Source: Pontibacter korlensis
Lineage (GTDB): Bacteria; Bacteroidota; Bacteroidia; Cytophagales; Hymenobacteraceae
Reading direction: 5' to 3'
DNA length: 64,000 nucleotides
Assembly: GCF_000973725.1 (NCBI RefSeq)
Contig: NZ_CP009621.1
Coordinates: 3,713,001 to 3,777,000, forward strand
Shown here: positions 61,233 to 64,000 of the stretch, piece after piece
Position numbering within the stretch: the first letter of the stretch is position 1
Layout: each line of letters opens with the position of its first letter
Program-made: the position numbers and the translations under genes
Notes under the pieces: generated by a model
What the model saw: only the letters and a program-made list of their open reading frames with translations
Database searches by the model: none
What the model was told of the DNA's origin: nothing

Positions 61233-64000
61233 ATGCCGAAAGTACTTCGTCTTCATAAAACCGGATCAAATGTGGAAGGCTGGGCCAAAACAAGCCAGAT
61301 TACCAGCACCGAAATAAAGGACATCAACGATGGCGCCGGTGGCAGAGCTCTCAAGATCAATGCCTCTATTCCTACGCCCTTTGCCCGCATGCACCTGTTT
61401 GAAACCGCCTTCGACTTTGTAAGGCGTGGGGTGGCCGGCAATAACACCAACACGATCTACCATAAGTTCGTGACGCACTTCTGGGATTTGTGGGAGTTGC
61501 TCTACAACCACCAAAGCTATGCACAGGCAGGCAACAAGATCATTATCCGCCGCTGGAATAAGCACCAGCAGCTCCATGCCATGCAGGCAAACCCCAACAC
61601 GAGTCTGCTGGGCCGGACGCTGGAGCTGTTCATGAACGACAGCCGCTTTCAGGGCGTGGAGGATATTTTCCTGATTTTCTTCGAATCAACCAACGGCCGC
61701 GGCGACCGCCATATGCAACTGATCGGTGGTACCTCGCCGCTGACCTTCCTGTTTGTGGCCCCGAACGTGCAACCGCTAAGTATCAACCGGGCCCAGAACA
61801 TCGGCACCTACTTCGACCATCACTATGTGTCGCTCGAGCACCGGGAGCCGGATTTCAGAGAGTATGTGCACAAGCTTTTTGTATCGAACCCTGCCATGGT
61901 TCAGGCCTTCCCGGCGGTTTATAACGCACTGGACGAAAACCTGCTGCGCAGCATCAACATGGCAGGGGCGGTAGGCCAGGGTGCCATCGCCTCTGAGTAC
62001 CTGCAGCTCGTGGATTTCCAGCAGAACCCGGTGCATGTGGGGCCTATTAATTTTTTGGTAAAAAAGGACCAGACTGCCGTGACCAGCAGCGATTTGTTCA
62101 TACGCCCAACGCATACTGGCTTTGCAGGCGAACGGCCGATTGTGCTCAAGCCAGAGCTGCGCCTGGCCCCGGACGTGAAGTATGTCAACAACCTGGCCTG
62201 GCCGGTCAATACCCAGGTGGCCTATGCCGATGAGAAACCACTGGAGAACCGCTCGCTGCCGGGCGTGGGCTTCAACTACCCTTACTTAACGATCAATGAC
62301 CTGCTGCAGGAAACGCTGGTGCAGGTGCCCTACGAGGTGAACACGGAGCGTTTCTACAGTGGCACGGTGGCCTATCAGCCGGGGGTAACGGAGAAATCCT
62401 TCAACTACCTGCTGCCCATCACGCCGTTGTACTTTGACTTCTTCACCCCCGAGGATCTGGCCAATCATTTGACCTTCCACATCGACGTAAACCATGTGCG
62501 CGTGACGCTGCGGGTGCCTACTGAGAAGGGAAGCGTGGTGTATGAGCGCAGCTTCTATGATAATCCGCTCAACTCCAAAGACGCCAGCGGCCAGGTGATT
62601 CCAGAGAAGGGCCGCATCGTTAAATCCAGAATCGGCATGGGTGTTTTCCCGTTCTATAAATTCACCGACGCGGTGCAGTACAACGATTTCTATAAGGTGA
62701 TGCTGGTCGATGAGGACCTTGATCCCTTGCTAGTGAACAGGAACCACTCGCTTAGCTTCTTTGCCGGGGGCAAGAGAGTGGAAGCGGGCGGCGGCGTTGT
62801 CTCTGTCACGGCGCACCGCAGAACCAAAAAGAGTAACAGCAGTGCAGGCAGCACATACTACGAGCTGCGCGGTACTCATTTTGATTTTGCCGAGTTCACG
62901 CATGCAGGGGTGGACATGGAGGGGAAGGCCCTTGTTGTGCCAAGGTTTCAGGAAATGCAGCAGGGGATTCATAACTTCACTTTCGCTATCGATTTCGGGA
63001 CTTCCAACACCCACATCGCCTATACTTCCGGTGCGAACCAGCCGCCGCGCGAGTTCTCCATCACGGCCAATGATCAGCAGTTAGTGATGCTCAACAAGCC
63101 TTCAGACGATCCAGCCTTAACGGACTACCAGCGGTTTCACAAAAGGGGCTTTGGGCGTCTTTTTGCTGTGGAGACCTTACTCAAGCGCGAGTTTATACCG
63201 TTGATCATTGGCTCAGGCGGGTCGCTTTATAACTTTCCGACCCGGACCGCCACCTGTGAGGCGCTGGATTTTGAGAACCAGATCACCAATTTATTTGGCA
63301 ATATCAATGTTGGGTTCTCGATCAATACTGAAGGCACGCACCAGGACCAGTACAAGCAAACCTACCACACCGACCTGAAGTGGAGTGAAACGCTAACCAA
63401 TGCTGGCAAGCGCCGCATTGAAGCCTTCTTCACTGAGATCATGCTCCTGATCAAAAACAAAGTGGTGCTGAACCACGGCAATGTGGCCAGCACGAAGATA
63501 ATATGGTTTGCGCCGTTGAGCTTTGATGAGTACTCCCGCAATATGTTCCAGAACGTGTGGGATACGGTGTACGACAACGTGTTTAAAAATGGCCGGACCA
63601 CGGTTTGCATCACCGAGTCGGTGGCGCCCTTTTACTTCCTCTCCAGAACCGGAGCGGTGGTGCCGAGCCAGGACGAGAACCTGATCAACGTAGACATTGG
63701 CGGCGGCACCACCGATGTGCTGCTGTTTACTAACCGCAGGCCTTCCCATAGTTCATCTTTCAGGTTTGCCGGAAATGACCTTTGGGGCGACGGCTTTGCT
63801 ACGGTGAAGACCAAAAAGGATAATGGCCTGCTGCAGTATGGAGTGGACCACGTGCTGCGCATTCCGTTAACGGAAGAAGGACGCGAGTACCGCAAATTCC
63901 TGGAGACTGCACTGGACAACCCGGACTTTACTTCTGCTGACATCAGCTCCCTGTTGTTCAGTTATGATAAGGAGCTAAACTATAGCTCGCAACTGCTACA
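61233..64000 (+). CDS. large actin/Hsp70-fold protein (3' end outside window)
   Basis: At least 922 residues, running off the edge without a stop. Start MPKVLRLHKTGSNVEGWAKT. Residues 1 to about 580 are a beta-rich region of no recognised family. Residue 587 begins the phosphate-1 motif IDFGTSNTHIAYTSG, and Asp821 lies in the phosphate-2 motif NVDIGGGTTDVLLF; FAGNDLWGDGFATV follows. This is the ASKHA nucleotide-binding fold. Similar large proteins of the SrfB type are known, but I cannot prove the relation. Lying after the tubulin-like gene, it likely works with it. Confidence 0.75.
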   Translation, partial: MPKVLRLHKTGSNVEGWAKTSQITSTEIKDINDGAGGRALKINASIPTPFARMHLFETAFDFVRRGVAGNNTNTIYHKFVTHFWDLWELLYNHQSYAQAGNKIIIRRWNKHQQLHAMQANPNTSLLGRTLELFMNDSRFQGVEDIFLIFFESTNGRGDRHMQLIGGTSPLTFLFVAPNVQPLSINRAQNIGTYFDHHYVSLEHREPDFREYVHKLFVSNPAMVQAFPAVYNALDENLLRSINMAGAVGQGAIASEYLQLVDFQQNPVHVGPINFLVKKDQTAVTSSDLFIRPTHTGFAGERPIVLKPELRLAPDVKYVNNLAWPVNTQVAYADEKPLENRSLPGVGFNYPYLTINDLLQETLVQVPYEVNTERFYSGTVAYQPGVTEKSFNYLLPITPLYFDFFTPEDLANHLTFHIDVNHVRVTLRVPTEKGSVVYERSFYDNPLNSKDASGQVIPEKGRIVKSRIGMGVFPFYKFTDAVQYNDFYKVMLVDEDLDPLLVNRNHSLSFFAGGKRVEAGGGVVSVTAHRRTKKSNSSAGSTYYELRGTHFDFAEFTHAGVDMEGKALVVPRFQEMQQGIHNFTFAIDFGTSNTHIAYTSGANQPPREFSITANDQQLVMLNKPSDDPALTDYQRFHKRGFGRLFAVETLLKREFIPLIIGSGGSLYNFPTRTATCEALDFENQITNLFGNINVGFSINTEGTHQDQYKQTYHTDLKWSETLTNAGKRRIEAFFTEIMLLIKNKVVLNHGNVASTKIIWFAPLSFDEYSRNMFQNVWDTVYDNVFKNGRTTVCITESVAPFYFLSRTGAVVPSQDENLINVDIGGGTTDVLLFTNRRPSHSSSFRFAGNDLWGDGFATVKTKKDNGLLQYGVDHVLRIPLTEEGREYRKFLETALDNPDFTSADISSLLFSYDKELNYSSQLL

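Overview
The window looks like a chromosomal segment of a Bacteroidota bacterium of the Cytophagales/Hymenobacteraceae type, most like Pontibacter or a close relative. The lineage is inferred from gene content and signals, not from a database search: a SusC/SusD pair with LacI regulators, a type IX secretion C-terminal signal, PorT-like and DUF2911 proteins, many SPII lipoproteins, TAnnTTTG promoter elements and moderate GC.

Layout. (1) 1-2.3 kb: a metallophosphoesterase cut by the window edge, a 5'-truncated SRAP/YedK remnant, a small outer-membrane barrel and a truncated gene end. (2) 2.43-35.85 kb: a candidate integrated island. A frameshifted tyrosine recombinase lies beside a short sequence (core GTAGCCCGTAGGGGA) that recurs 33.4 kb away, and tandem GTGTCCG arm-like repeats lie at both ends. 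Inside are a mobile-element core (Xis-like protein, RecA-fold ATPase, HTH proteins), a decayed CRISPR-like array, a sulfur/persulfide gene block, a redox/periplasmic block, a copper-resistance block (CopB ATPase, Met-rich lipoprotein, outer-membrane protein, cysteine-rich Csp protein), a decayed IS1182-type element, an intact IS1182-type element, a CNNM/CorC transporter and lipoproteins. (3) 35.9-36.6 kb: an internally deleted RadC whose leader is duplicated at 57 kb. (4) 37.1-51.3 kb: a sugar locus with two LacI regulators, a GH109-like oxidoreductase-fold enzyme, a CBM9-like protein, a nucleotidyltransferase/N-acetylhexosamine-kinase fusion, SusC, SusD and a DUF3472 protein. (5) 51.8-56.7 kb: a NuiA-type nuclease inhibitor, a secreted DNA/RNA endonuclease and a T9SS cargo protein. 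(6) 57.9-64 kb: a tight cluster of a vWA-like lipoprotein, a small membrane protein, an FtsZ/tubulin-like GTPase and a large actin/Hsp70-fold protein that runs off the window.

How the genes fit together. In the sulfur block five palindromes GTGAY-N4-GTCAC each lie exactly 36 nt (first base to first base) before a TAnnTTTG-like -7 element. They precede the crp-type gene, the persulfide dioxygenase-rhodanese, the YeeE pair, the TauE/SafE exporter and the rhodanese, which points to one regulon under the encoded Crp/Fnr protein. The sugar locus joins uptake (SusCD), glycan cleavage and HexNAc activation. The last cluster is the best candidate for a poorly described system: it pairs a tubulin-fold protein and an actin-fold protein with an envelope lipoprotein and a membrane protein.
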